The notes under the pieces: generated by a model
Told to the model about the DNA's origin: nothing
What the model saw: the letters and a program-made list of their open reading frames with translations, nothing else
Database searches by the model: none
NCBI GenBank assembly: GCA_020637055.1
Contig: JACJWR010000001.1
Location: 1 to 64,000 of the forward strand
Direction: 5' to 3'
Length of the DNA stretch: 64,000 nt
DNA from: Actinomycetota bacterium
GTDB lineage: Bacteria; Actinomycetota; Actinomycetes; S36-B12; UBA10799
Shown here: piece by piece, positions 43,565 to 52,178 of the stretch
How positions within the stretch are numbered: position 1 is the first letter of the stretch
Layout: the number at the start of each line of letters is the position of its first letter
Program-made: the position numbers and the translations under genes

Positions 43565-44665
43565 CTAGCCGAGCACGGCGCGATACAACGCCAGGTGTGC
43601 GGCCACGGCTGCCTCCGCGTCGTGGGTGCGGGCGCGGCGACGTGCCGCCTCCCCAAAGGCAGCGGCCCGTTGGGGCGAGGTGAGCATCTCGCCGATGGCT
43701 TCCGCGAGGGCGACGGCGTCAGCCGGAGGCACCACGAGACCAGCAGGGGCGGCGGCAGCACCGCAGTCCGGACCCGATTCGAGCAGCACGTCGGCCGTCC
43801 CCCCAACACCCGTGGCCACTATGGGTCGGCCGGCTGCCATCGCCTCGAGCAGGGCATTCGACAACCCCTCGGCCACCGATGCCTGCGCCACCACATCGGC
43901 GGCCGCGAGATAGGGCCGCGGGTCCGCCACGTCGCCGAGCAACCGCACGTCCACCCCGGCCTCGGACACCTGGCGCCGCACCTGTGCCGCGGTCTCGGGC
44001 CAGCGCTCATCGTCGCCGAGGCACAGCACGGTCACCGGCCGACCCCGGTCGGCGAGCAGCGCCGCCGCCTCCACCAGGTGGACGTGTCCCTTCTGCGGAC
44101 GCAATGAGGCGACATTCACGATCACGGGTAGGTCGGTGTCGATACGCGCCGGAGGGACGGACGCGAAGGCCGATTCGGGGATGATGTTCCCGATCACTGT
44201 GTAGCGCTCCAAGGGCACCCCCTCGACCTTCGACGAGTCCTCGGCAGCCAGTCGGGAGTTGGCGATGATCGCCGATGCTTGCCGCAGCGCCGCACGGGTG
44301 GCTCGGGTGCGCAGCCACGAATCCTGCCGAGCCGAAGACAGGTAGCGCCGCGACATCACAAGCGGGGGCGCGCCCGGCGTCAGTGAATAGGCGGCGGCGA
44401 GCAGACTGGTGCGCAACATGGCCACCTGCACCACATCCGGAGCGAAGCGACGGAGCCAACTCGGGTAGGCGCCGGCGCCGCCGCCGATGGCCCGCACCCC
44501 GGCCGACCGAAGCACCTCGAGTTGATCCCGTCCCGCGTCGGCGATCGGTTTGAGCACGAATACTTCCACCCCCACCCCGGCGTCGGCCAAAGCCTGGGCC
44601 AGCAGGGTGAACTGCCGTTCCGTGCCGCCACGCGCGAGTTCATCCACGACTAGGCCCACGCGCAT
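43565..44665 (-). CDS. GT4 glycosyltransferase
   Basis: 366 aa from ATG 44665; a GTG three codons upstream is possible. Acceptor domain VGLVVDELARGGTERQFTLL with the typical G-G-T/A-E/R motif, IANSRLAAEDSSKV at the junction, and a donor domain VNVASLRPQKGHVHLVEAAA, VAQASVAEGLSNALLEAMAA with E-x7-E. It lies 10 bp upstream of the methyltransferase and 10 bp downstream of another GT4 gene, in a single minus-strand operon that runs from 46543 to 40258. Confidence 0.87.
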   Translation of the reverse strand: MRVGLVVDELARGGTERQFTLLAQALADAGVGVEVFVLKPIADAGRDQLEVLRSAGVRAIGGGAGAYPSWLRRFAPDVVQVAMLRTSLLAAAYSLTPGAPPLVMSRRYLSSARQDSWLRTRATRAALRQASAIIANSRLAAEDSSKVEGVPLERYTVIGNIIPESAFASVPPARIDTDLPVIVNVASLRPQKGHVHLVEAAALLADRGRPVTVLCLGDDERWPETAAQVRRQVSEAGVDVRLLGDVADPRPYLAAADVVAQASVAEGLSNALLEAMAAGRPIVATGVGGTADVLLESGPDCGAAAAPAGLVVPPADAVALAEAIGEMLTSPQRAAAFGEAARRRARTHDAEAAVAAHLALYRAVLG

Positions 44666-44675
44666 GGGCCCCACC

Positions 44676-45821
44676 CTAGGCTAGGCCGTCAACGACGCGG
44701 ATCGGATCGCGACTGCGTGGCCGAGCCACGCCGTAGATCCGTTCCATCGCCGCCGCGGTGTGGCGGATGTCGACGTCCGCCCGCCGAGCGGCAGCCTGGC
44801 GGGTCAGCCGAACACGCAGGTCGGCGTCGCCGACGAAACGGCCGATCGCGGCAGCTGTGTCGGCGGGGTCGAAGAGCAGGCCCGTCTGCCCGTCGGCGAC
44901 CAACTCGGACACCCCGCCGACATCGGTGGAGAGCACCGGACGTCCGGCGGCGATGGCCTCCATCACCACTACCGGCAGCCCTTCCCGATCCGAGGTGAGC
45001 AGTGCCGCATCGGCAGTCGCGATCACCCGCCAGGCGCGCGGCACGTTGCCCACGAATCGGAAGAAGTCGCCCAAGCCTCGGGCGCGGATCGCGGTTTCGA
45101 CCGACCCCCTGGTCGGGCCGTCGCCGGCGAGGATCACCACGAGGTCGGCCGGGGTGAACCCGGAGCGGGCCAGGGTCTCGATTGCGTGGACGAGACGCAG
45201 ATGATTTTTGGCGGTGCGGAATCCGGCGACCATGGCGAGCAGCACCCGAGTGTCCAAGACGTCGAAGCGGCCGCGCAAGGCTTCGGTCTGCGGCCGCGAC
45301 CACTGCGAGATGGTGGCCACGTCGACGCCGGGGCGGACGATGTCGAGGCGCGGGGCGAGCCGGGCGAGTTGGCTGCCCGCGACGGCCCGCGAGACGGCGA
45401 CAACCCGATCGAGCACCGGGTTCAATCGGGAGGAGGTGTACTCGAAAGCGGGATGGCCGTATCGCTCGCTGTGGATCGTCTCGATCAGTCGAGGGCGCGT
45501 GCGGCCGAAGTAGCCCGCCGCCAGCGCAGACTTCAGCCACAACGCCGGTCGGGGGGAATGCACGTTGACGATCGCCGGTCGAAGCCGTTTCACCGTCGCG
45601 GCCACGCGTCGGGAGCCGGCGGCAACCACCCGGATACCCAGTTCCTCGAAGTCCGGTGTGAGGCCCCGCAGTTCGGGTCGGGAGGTCACCACCACGTAGT
45701 CGGCGGCGTCACGGTCGCTGGCCCGGAGACGCTCCAGCAGCAGCACCTCGGCCCCGCCTCGGTCCAAACCCCAAATGGCCTCAACGATGGTGGGTGTGGT
45801 CACGACGGTGGGTCGGCTCAC
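44676..45821 (-). CDS. GT4 glycosyltransferase
   Basis: 381 aa, GTG start overlapping the previous stop by 4 bp. VEAIWGLDRGGAEVLLLERL at the N-terminus, VNVHSPRPALWLKSALAAGY and VVAVSRAVAGSQLARLAP in the acceptor domain, then AMVAGFRTAKNHLRLVHAIE and LLTSDREGLPVVVMEAIAAG (E-x7-E) in the donor domain. A typical retaining enzyme that extends the lipid-linked repeat unit. The sugar cannot be named. Confidence 0.87.
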   Translation of the reverse strand: MSRPTVVTTPTIVEAIWGLDRGGAEVLLLERLRASDRDAADYVVVTSRPELRGLTPDFEELGIRVVAAGSRRVAATVKRLRPAIVNVHSPRPALWLKSALAAGYFGRTRPRLIETIHSERYGHPAFEYTSSRLNPVLDRVVAVSRAVAGSQLARLAPRLDIVRPGVDVATISQWSRPQTEALRGRFDVLDTRVLLAMVAGFRTAKNHLRLVHAIETLARSGFTPADLVVILAGDGPTRGSVETAIRARGLGDFFRFVGNVPRAWRVIATADAALLTSDREGLPVVVMEAIAAGRPVLSTDVGGVSELVADGQTGLLFDPADTAAAIGRFVGDADLRVRLTRQAAARRADVDIRHTAAAMERIYGVARPRSRDPIRVVDGLA

Positions 45822-46543
45822 GCTGACACCTCCCGGATCAACTCGTAGTCACGCCGGTAGAGGTGGGCGATCGCGGCCCTGGACTCCTCAGACGCGGCGA
45901 TGTGGGCTTGTTTGGCGGTCACGTTTCGGTGCTCGAGCATCAAGCCGGGGTCGACCCGTTGCCGCAGCATCTTCAGCAGCGGTGTGAGATCCGCAAGGTT
46001 GAAGAGACCGGCGACCGCCACGCGGCCGTCCACTTCGACGTAACTGGCCTGTGACTGGAAGATGCCGTCGGCGTCGTCGAGGTCTTGATTCACCAGCCAG
46101 GTGCAGACGAAGCGGTCGAAGTCGGCGAACTCCGGCGATCGGTAGCGCTCGGGATTCGCCACCGCCATCTCTTCGGTGGCGCCGGCGGTGGCGAAGCGGT
46201 AGGCCGAGATCGCGCGCTCCAGCGGATCACGCAGCACCGCGAAGGAGTAGGTGCGGTCGAGCAGGAGCGGATCCCGGCACTGGATTTCGCGGGCGCTGAA
46301 GTGGCCGAGGGGCCTGCCGTACAGGGCTCGGGAGATGGAGACGCCGGCGTTCTTGGGGATGTGCACGAAGACCACACCGGGCGACCGCCAGGCACGTCGG
46401 GCGCGAGCGAAGCGGAGGTACTGAAGCGCCGCTGCCGGCAGTGCGCGGGCCACCAGGGACCGCCCCGGTATGGGGTGACGATTGGGCGCACGGTGTGCGT
46501 CAGGAGTCGCCGGCGCCAGCCCGGCAGCATCGGAATGCGCCAT
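45818..46543 (-). CDS. Sulfotransferase family 2-like protein
   Basis: 241 aa, ATG start with GGAGGG upstream. VVFVHIPKNAGVSISRALYG is the phosphosulfate-binding loop of sulfotransferase family 2 (H-I-P-K-N/T-A/G-G), and SFAVLRDPLERAISAYRFAT is the second PAPS-contact motif with R-D-P. First gene of the minus-strand operon that continues through two GT4 genes, a methyltransferase, the phosphoglycosyltransferase and a third GT4, so sulfation of the polysaccharide is a sound inference. Divergent from the asparagine-synthase homologue. Confidence 0.82.
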   Translation of the reverse strand: MAHSDAAGLAPATPDAHRAPNRHPIPGRSLVARALPAAALQYLRFARARRAWRSPGVVFVHIPKNAGVSISRALYGRPLGHFSAREIQCRDPLLLDRTYSFAVLRDPLERAISAYRFATAGATEEMAVANPERYRSPEFADFDRFVCTWLVNQDLDDADGIFQSQASYVEVDGRVAVAGLFNLADLTPLLKMLRQRVDPGLMLEHRNVTAKQAHIAASEESRAAIAHLYRRDYELIREVSA

Positions 46544-46716
46544 GGCATCCCTCCACTCCGCATGCCATGCAGTGACCCTTCCGGTGGGGCCACTGCGGTC
46601 GCAACAACCCTAGGGGCGGTTGGCACCGACGAGGCGTAGCGACAGCCGACTTTCAACGCCCCACTCTGAAACCGCGACCTGCAACTATGTTGGTTCCTGA
46701 CGTTTGGAGCTGGAGA

Positions 46717-48510
46717 GTGTTTGTCGTTGTCGAGGCGCGGACGAGCCGAGCCGGGGCAAGTGCGTCGCAGGAGCGGGCCGCGACCCTGGTGCAGCGACTC
46801 TTTCCGGCAGCGTCCCCCCGCGGCCTCCCACCAACTTCAGGCGGCGCCGGGCCACAGGGACTGACCATCGATGCCTGGCTGCGGCTCGACAACCGATCCG
46901 AGCTCGCGGCGGCCCTGGGCCTCGATGCCCGCCCCGGTGCAGATTCGGACGAGGACTTGGTGCTCGCCGCCTACCGCCGATGGGGTCCGGAGTGTGTGGA
47001 CAGGTTGGAAGGGGACTTCGCTTTCGTCATCCGGGACCCTCACACTGCGACGGTCTTCGCCGCCCGAGACGCGATCGGAATCCGCCCGCTGTACTACGCG
47101 ATCACGGATGAACTCTTCGCCGCTTCCCCCACCGCCGCGGTTTTCGACGCGATCGAGGGGGTGGACACCACCGTGCGGTCCGAGTGGCTCGCCGACTTCG
47201 CCCACGGCATGTCCGGAGACGATCAGACCACCCCGTTCGTCGGCGTTCGGCGGCTACCGCCAGGGCATTGGCTGCACCTGCAGGGCGACGACGTCACCCT
47301 CCACCGCTACGCCACCTTCGACCCCTCATCGGTGTGGGAGGACACCCGCGACGACCGCTGGCTGCGGGCCTATCGAAGCGAGTTGATCCGGGCTGTCTCC
47401 GTGCGCACCGACCTCTCCGGCCTGATCGGCGTGGAAACCTCCGGGGGGATCGATTCCTCCACCGTCCTCGGGGTGATGGCCGCAACTCACCCGGAAGTCA
47501 TCAATTCGATTCACACCTTCGGCTTCGCGACCGCCGAGTTGGAACCCGAGTACCTCCTCGAAACCAGCGCCGCACACGGCATCACACACAACCACATCCT
47601 GACCAGCACCCGAGGCACCCAGGAGCCGCAACGGCGGGGTTGGCAGGCTATCGGCTACCCGACCGAGCACGGGAACTCCACGTTCCACATCCCCTTCTAC
47701 GAACTGGCGGCCCAACTGGGCGTCACCACGCTGCACTCCGGGCACGGCGGTGACGAAGTGGTGACCAACACCGGCGGTTTGGCCACCCAAGAACTCCTCG
47801 CACACGGGGCGTGGCGACAGGCCATGCGCGACCTGCCCGGCCACCCACTGATGCGTCCGGCCCGCCTCGCCAAACGCATGCGACGTCGCCCGCAGCAAAC
47901 GTCGCACCTCACCGGCCCGATGATGGCGCGGCTGCGCGACACCCCGCTGCGTGCCGAGGTTGTGGCCGACCGACGGATGGCGGAGCGCACCCGGCAGCGA
48001 TCCCGATACGACGCCGCCTTCTCCCGCGTGAACGACTTCGTCCTCGGCGACCGCCTGTCCGCCATGACGTCGATCCGGACGGCCGACTGCTCGCTCGTGG
48101 CCGCCAGCTACGGGGTTGACTACCGATGGCCGTTGCTCGACCGGCGACTGATCCAGCAGTACCTCGCCACCCCCGCGGTCTGGAAGTTCGGCGAAGGCTA
48201 CGGCCGCTACCTACACCGCCGCGCCATCACCGGCATGGTTCCGGACAAGGTCGCGTGGAAGGCCAGCAAGTACATGGGAGATCCCCGGAACGCCTGGCTC
48301 CAGCCGAAAGTGCCGACCCCCCGGTTCGACACCAGTGCCGAAGCGTTCATCGAGCAACTCAACCCACAGGTCGCAGAACTCGTCGACGTTGAGAGAGTCC
48401 GGGTGCTGTTGAGCCGATTCGGCGGCACCGGGCTGGAGATGCAGATGAAACGGCGAGCGCTGACCAACCTCGCGCTGCTCTCCGAGTGGCTCGCCGATCG
48501 AGACCGGTAG
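46717..48510 (+). CDS. Asparagine-synthase-like protein lacking the glutaminase Cys
   Basis: About 597 aa. The synthetase domain is convincing: PP-loop GVETSGGIDSSTVLGVMA, LHSGHGGDEVVTN, and the C-terminal YRWPLLDRRLIQQYLATP. The N-terminal Ntn-glutaminase domain keeps its body (GDFAFVIRDPHTATVFAARD, IGIRPLYYA) but the catalytic Cys expected at position 2 is absent for every possible start. It therefore probably uses ammonia or does another ATP-dependent amide condensation, as lasso-peptide cyclases do. I chose GTG 46717, 7 nt after GGAG, over ATG 46687, which has no ribosome binding site. No lasso precursor, RRE or transglutaminase-like protease was found beside it. Confidence 0.78.
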   Translation: MFVVVEARTSRAGASASQERAATLVQRLFPAASPRGLPPTSGGAGPQGLTIDAWLRLDNRSELAAALGLDARPGADSDEDLVLAAYRRWGPECVDRLEGDFAFVIRDPHTATVFAARDAIGIRPLYYAITDELFAASPTAAVFDAIEGVDTTVRSEWLADFAHGMSGDDQTTPFVGVRRLPPGHWLHLQGDDVTLHRYATFDPSSVWEDTRDDRWLRAYRSELIRAVSVRTDLSGLIGVETSGGIDSSTVLGVMAATHPEVINSIHTFGFATAELEPEYLLETSAAHGITHNHILTSTRGTQEPQRRGWQAIGYPTEHGNSTFHIPFYELAAQLGVTTLHSGHGGDEVVTNTGGLATQELLAHGAWRQAMRDLPGHPLMRPARLAKRMRRRPQQTSHLTGPMMARLRDTPLRAEVVADRRMAERTRQRSRYDAAFSRVNDFVLGDRLSAMTSIRTADCSLVAASYGVDYRWPLLDRRLIQQYLATPAVWKFGEGYGRYLHRRAITGMVPDKVAWKASKYMGDPRNAWLQPKVPTPRFDTSAEAFIEQLNPQVAELVDVERVRVLLSRFGGTGLEMQMKRRALTNLALLSEWLADRDR

Positions 48511-48586
48511 GTGCACCGCCCGGTCCCGCTGGACCTCTTGCCGCCGTGCCGAGCGGGTCGGTCGAAGCCGCCCTGTGCGGTGAGGT

Positions 48587-49648
48587 TCAGGCCTGACCGG
48601 CCCTGAGGCTCCAGGATCGTTTGGATTCGACGGCTTGGCGCACCGCCGCAAGGGCGAGCGCGTTCAGCGCCACCTTCGCGTTCGGGGCGGTCCGCCACCG
48701 GCCGAGGCGGCGATCGAGAGCGTCAATCGGCCGGTGGCCCAGGGACTTGGCCCCTTGCGCCGGATCGTGGCGCAGATAGCGCGCGCCGAGCCGTTCACCC
48801 TTCCGCGTGGGTACTGCCGGCAGGCCGGTGCATCCGTAGGCGCCCGCCACCGCCAGTCCCACCGCCAGCGATTTCGCGGCGCCCCGCTGACTCAGTTTCT
48901 CGACCTCTCGCCACTCCGACTCACTCAGCCTCGCCGCGAGTTCGGCGAAGTCCAGCACTTGGCGGAAGTTCCGCCACTCCTCCCGGGTGCCGTGCAGGGC
49001 CGCCACCAGCAGGGCCTCCGGCCGACTCAGAGTCCACACCCGCAACCCGCCGTCGTCGATCCGCCGCCGCCGCGACCACGATTCCGCGAAAGGGATGCCG
49101 AAGTAGCCGGGGAACTCCACGTCCCAGTGCAGGTCGATCCCCACCGGCAGTCCGGCGTAGCTGGTCTCGATGGCCCGGAGTTTCTTGAACCGGCTCGGTG
49201 GATCCGGCGTCTCCGACTTGTTCGCCGTCGGTGCATCGTCGAGTCGGTGGAGGCCGGCACCCAATAGGGCCTCATGGGCACGCGTGGTGGCGGCTCGGTC
49301 GATGAGGATATCGACGTCGGCACTGCGCCGGCCGCGCCAATCGCCGGTCGACGAGGTGGCAAGCGCCACGCCTTTGTAGACCAGGGTCGCCACCCCGGCT
49401 TCGGACAGGATCTCGGCGACCCGCGTGGCAGTGGCCGCCTGAGTCAGGCTACGCAGGCGATCCGCCTTCCCTTGCCGGCGCAGGAACTCCGCGGCTGCCG
49501 GCTCGGCAGCGTCGGGGAAGGCGGGCAGCAGTGCTTCCACCTCGCAGACGACTCGTTCCTGCGCCAGCCTCCGGGCATCGGCCGCGGTGATGCGGTAGCC
49601 GGTCAGGTCCCGGCGCTGCACAGCACCGACGAATCCCCGATCCAACAC
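48587..49648 (-). CDS. Nucleotidyltransferase-family protein (NTP_transf_5-like)
   Basis: 353 aa, GTG start with GAGGAGCGGG upstream. Central core of the fold: EAGVATLVYKGVALATSSTG, then the metal-binding RRSADVDILIDRAATTRAHE with the D-x-D pair, and a later GIDLHWDVEF with a third acid. The C-terminal half has LRVWTLSRPEALLVAALHGT. This pattern is that of the putative nucleotidyltransferases often found next to lasso-peptide and polysaccharide genes. It converges on the asparagine-synthase homologue. Substrate unknown. Confidence 0.72.
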   Translation of the reverse strand: MLDRGFVGAVQRRDLTGYRITAADARRLAQERVVCEVEALLPAFPDAAEPAAAEFLRRQGKADRLRSLTQAATATRVAEILSEAGVATLVYKGVALATSSTGDWRGRRSADVDILIDRAATTRAHEALLGAGLHRLDDAPTANKSETPDPPSRFKKLRAIETSYAGLPVGIDLHWDVEFPGYFGIPFAESWSRRRRIDDGGLRVWTLSRPEALLVAALHGTREEWRNFRQVLDFAELAARLSESEWREVEKLSQRGAAKSLAVGLAVAGAYGCTGLPAVPTRKGERLGARYLRHDPAQGAKSLGHRPIDALDRRLGRWRTAPNAKVALNALALAAVRQAVESKRSWSLRAGQA

Positions 49649-49707
49649 GTCCCGCTCCTCTGAGGCCTGAGGCCGATCCGATCTCCGAACCCTCCAACCC
49701 TAGGGCC

Positions 49708-50010
49708 ATGGTCGCTGCGGTCGGAGGCCCAGCGCCATCGGCGCCATCTTCGTGGGATCGGACAGGTCGACCACCAGGAAGGCCTTTCTCGCAGCGCAAC
49801 CAGCGGGGCCTCCTGCACCCGGCCAGCGGGGCCATGGCCGCGTTCGACGCGGCACTCCACAAAGGTGAACGCTTGCCCGTGGTGGGGGTCGAACAGATGC
49901 TCGCTGGTGCGAAGGTGGTGCGGGAATTGGCGGCTAGGCCTGTCGCCGGCTCGCCGGATCGCCTCGATGCCGCTTGGCTCTGGTCGGGCATGGGAGCAAC
50001 CTGGCGAAGG
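49708..50010 (+). pseudogene. Possible remnant of a DUF559/AbiEi-like gene
   Basis: The stretch between the nucleotidyltransferase and the permease has no complete gene. In one plus frame SGAMAAFDAALHKGERLPVV followed by AKVVRELAARPVAGSPD resembles the middle of DUF559/AbiEi-like proteins such as the broken gene at 52179-53180. Neither end is recognisable, so I treat it as a decayed fragment. Confidence 0.25.
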
Positions 50011-50068
50011 CAATGGTTCCGACGGCCCGCGACGACGGGCTGGCCGACCGGAATCTCAATTCGCGTGC

Positions 50069-51847
50069 CTAGGGCCAGATGATCGGCACCAGGACCACCG
50101 TGGCAATCACCACAGTGATCGTCAGCGGCAGGCCGAGGCGCCAGTAGTCCGAGAATCGGTAGCCACCGGGGCCGTAGACCATGGTGTTGGTCTGGTAGCC
50201 GATCGGCGTCAGGAACGACGCCGAGGCCGCCACCGCGATGGCGATGGCGACTCCGACCGGATTGAGGTCCGTTCCAGCGGCAAGCGACAAACCGATCGGG
50301 AACATCAGCAACGCGGCGGCGTTGTTCGTGATCATCTCGGTCAGGACCACCGTGGCGAGCACGATGCCGAGCAGCGCCCCCCAATCGCCCCAACCCCCGA
50401 ACACGGAGACGATGCCGCTGGCTGCGCTCTCGGCCAGACCGGTGTTCTCCATCGCCGAGGCCAGCCCGAACGCAGCCGCGATGATCACGATCACTTCGAT
50501 ATCGATCGAACGCCTCGCCTCGGTGGCCGAGAGCACCCCGAGGGCGACCATGAGCATCGCCCCCACCAGCGCGCCGACGATGATGGGAACGACGTTGAAG
50601 GTCGCGAGGCCGATGATGCCCGCAAGGATCGCGATGGCCACCCAGGCCTTCGCCGTGGAAACCGGTGCGGACGGGGCGTCATTCATCGCGGCGACCAGCA
50701 GGAAGTCCTCGCGGTCGTCCCATCGGGCCTTGAAGCCGGGGTCGGAGACGAGGATCAGGGTGTCGCCGACGCGCAGCCGCACCTGGCCGAGTTTGGCCTC
50801 GATGAGGCCACCGTCGCGGTGGATCCCAACCACCGCCGCCTGGTAGGTGCTGCGGAAACCCGATTCCTTCAGCGTGCTGCCCACCAGCGGCGAGCGGGAT
50901 CCGATCACCGCCTCGAAGTAGCGCACCGATGGGTCGTCGAGGGCCTCGACGTGCTCGCTCTCCGCCGATTCGAGGCCCTTGCGACCCTGCAGGTCGAGCA
51001 CTTTGGACGCCTGCCCGGCGAAGCGGAGTCGGTTGCCGCCGCGCAGCACCGTCTCCGGACGCACCGGCGCGATCACTGTGTCGCCGCGATCGACGGACGT
51101 GAGGAAGACGCCCTGCAGATCGCGCAGACCGGCATGCTCGACCGTCGTGCCGTCGAGCGGCCCACCTGGCTGCACGAGCAGTTCCACGTAGAACTCACGC
51201 GCCTGCTCGGCCATCTCCTGCGCCACCGAGCGGCGTGCCGGCAGCACCCACGCGGAGATGATGACCATGAGGGTGATGCCGAGGATCGCGATCGGAAGGC
51301 CGACCTTGCCGATCTCGAAGAAGCCCATGGCACCGAGGCCGGCGTTTTCCATGAGACCCGATACCACCAGGTTGGTGGATGTGCCGATCACGCTCAGCAG
51401 GCCGCCGAGGATCACCGCGAACGAGATGGGCATGAGCAGTTTCGACACCGAGACACTGCGCTTGTCGGCCCACGACTGGATCTCCGGAATGGCCATGGCG
51501 ACGATCGGGGTGTTGTTGAGGAAGGTCGAGGCGCCGGCGGCAGGGATTGAGAGGCGCGCGATCGGGCGCCGGAGCCGACCGTTGCCGTTGCTGCCGAGAG
51601 CCCCGTGGAGCAGCGGGGTGAGGGCGCCGGTCTTCTGCACGCCGGCAGCCACCACGTAGAGCGCGGCGACCGTGAGGGGGGCCGGGTTGGAGAAGCCGGC
51701 CAGCGACTGCTCGGTGTCGATCACACCCACGGCGAGCAGGGCGATGTTGCCCCCGAACACCGCGACGGCCGCCGACACCCGACCCCTGATGAGGAAGCCG
51801 AGCACCGCTGCCAGTACGGCGAGGGTGTACCAGGCCTCCCAACTCAT
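50069..51847 (-). CDS. SLC13-family permease with TrkA-C domains
   Basis: 592 aa from ATG 51847 (MSWEAWYTLAVL); the upstream frame is not membrane-like. Architecture: N-terminal transmembrane block with NPAPLTVAALYVVAAGVQKT and the hairpin PAAGASTFLNNTPIVAMAIP, a central cytosolic part with two TrkA-C-like domains (LRDLQGVFLTSVDRGDTVIA and LIEAKLGQVRLRVGDTLILV), and a second membrane block with TEMITNNAAALLMFPIGLSL. The paired S/T-N-N-T/A-hairpins mark the divalent-anion:Na+ symporter group. It may import sulfate or a dicarboxylate. A sulfate role would suit the sulfotransferase-like genes, but that is only inference. Confidence 0.85.
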   Translation of the reverse strand: MSWEAWYTLAVLAAVLGFLIRGRVSAAVAVFGGNIALLAVGVIDTEQSLAGFSNPAPLTVAALYVVAAGVQKTGALTPLLHGALGSNGNGRLRRPIARLSIPAAGASTFLNNTPIVAMAIPEIQSWADKRSVSVSKLLMPISFAVILGGLLSVIGTSTNLVVSGLMENAGLGAMGFFEIGKVGLPIAILGITLMVIISAWVLPARRSVAQEMAEQAREFYVELLVQPGGPLDGTTVEHAGLRDLQGVFLTSVDRGDTVIAPVRPETVLRGGNRLRFAGQASKVLDLQGRKGLESAESEHVEALDDPSVRYFEAVIGSRSPLVGSTLKESGFRSTYQAAVVGIHRDGGLIEAKLGQVRLRVGDTLILVSDPGFKARWDDREDFLLVAAMNDAPSAPVSTAKAWVAIAILAGIIGLATFNVVPIIVGALVGAMLMVALGVLSATEARRSIDIEVIVIIAAAFGLASAMENTGLAESAASGIVSVFGGWGDWGALLGIVLATVVLTEMITNNAAALLMFPIGLSLAAGTDLNPVGVAIAIAVAASASFLTPIGYQTNTMVYGPGGYRFSDYWRLGLPLTITVVIATVVLVPIIWP

Positions 51848-52178
51848 GGGGGAAAGGTTCGCACATCTGGCGGGCGAAGCCGCGATGCCTCGGCGGCGCT
51901 GCCGCGATGCACCTTGACCGCACCGGAAGGCGTTGGATTCCGTCAAGTCGGCCTGCTCGACCCAACAGCGGGATTGGGTGTCACCTTCGGGAGGGTGCGA
52001 CCACCGGCGGCGACCTGCAGCGGGTTTGGTCTGCACTTTGGAGCCCTCTCGAAGGCCTCAACCTGCTGATCTATCCCGCTGTTGGCTGCGAGCACCGTCC
52101 GCCCAAACCTGAACCGCGCATCGAAATGCGCTGTTGGTTCATCCGCCCCTCAATCGCCGCCGAACAACCTGTCTGGGT
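51848..52178. other. Intergenic region, 331 bp, no gene recognised
   Basis: Lies between the start of the SLC13 permease and the end of the broken DUF559-like gene. It must hold the permease promoter. The frames crossing it are shadows; I see no tRNA, hairpin with U-tract or repeat. Confidence 0.5.

Noticed and set aside
46544..46716. Possible lasso-peptide precursor upstream of the asparagine-synthase homologue
   Set aside because: The only short frame (MPCSDPSGGATAVATTLGAV...) lacks a leader, the Thr at -2 and an Asp/Glu ring acceptor at the right distance.
49603..50013. Minus-strand 136-aa frame as a lasso-type transglutaminase protease
   Set aside because: No Cys/His/Asp pattern of that family; composition is that of a shadow frame.
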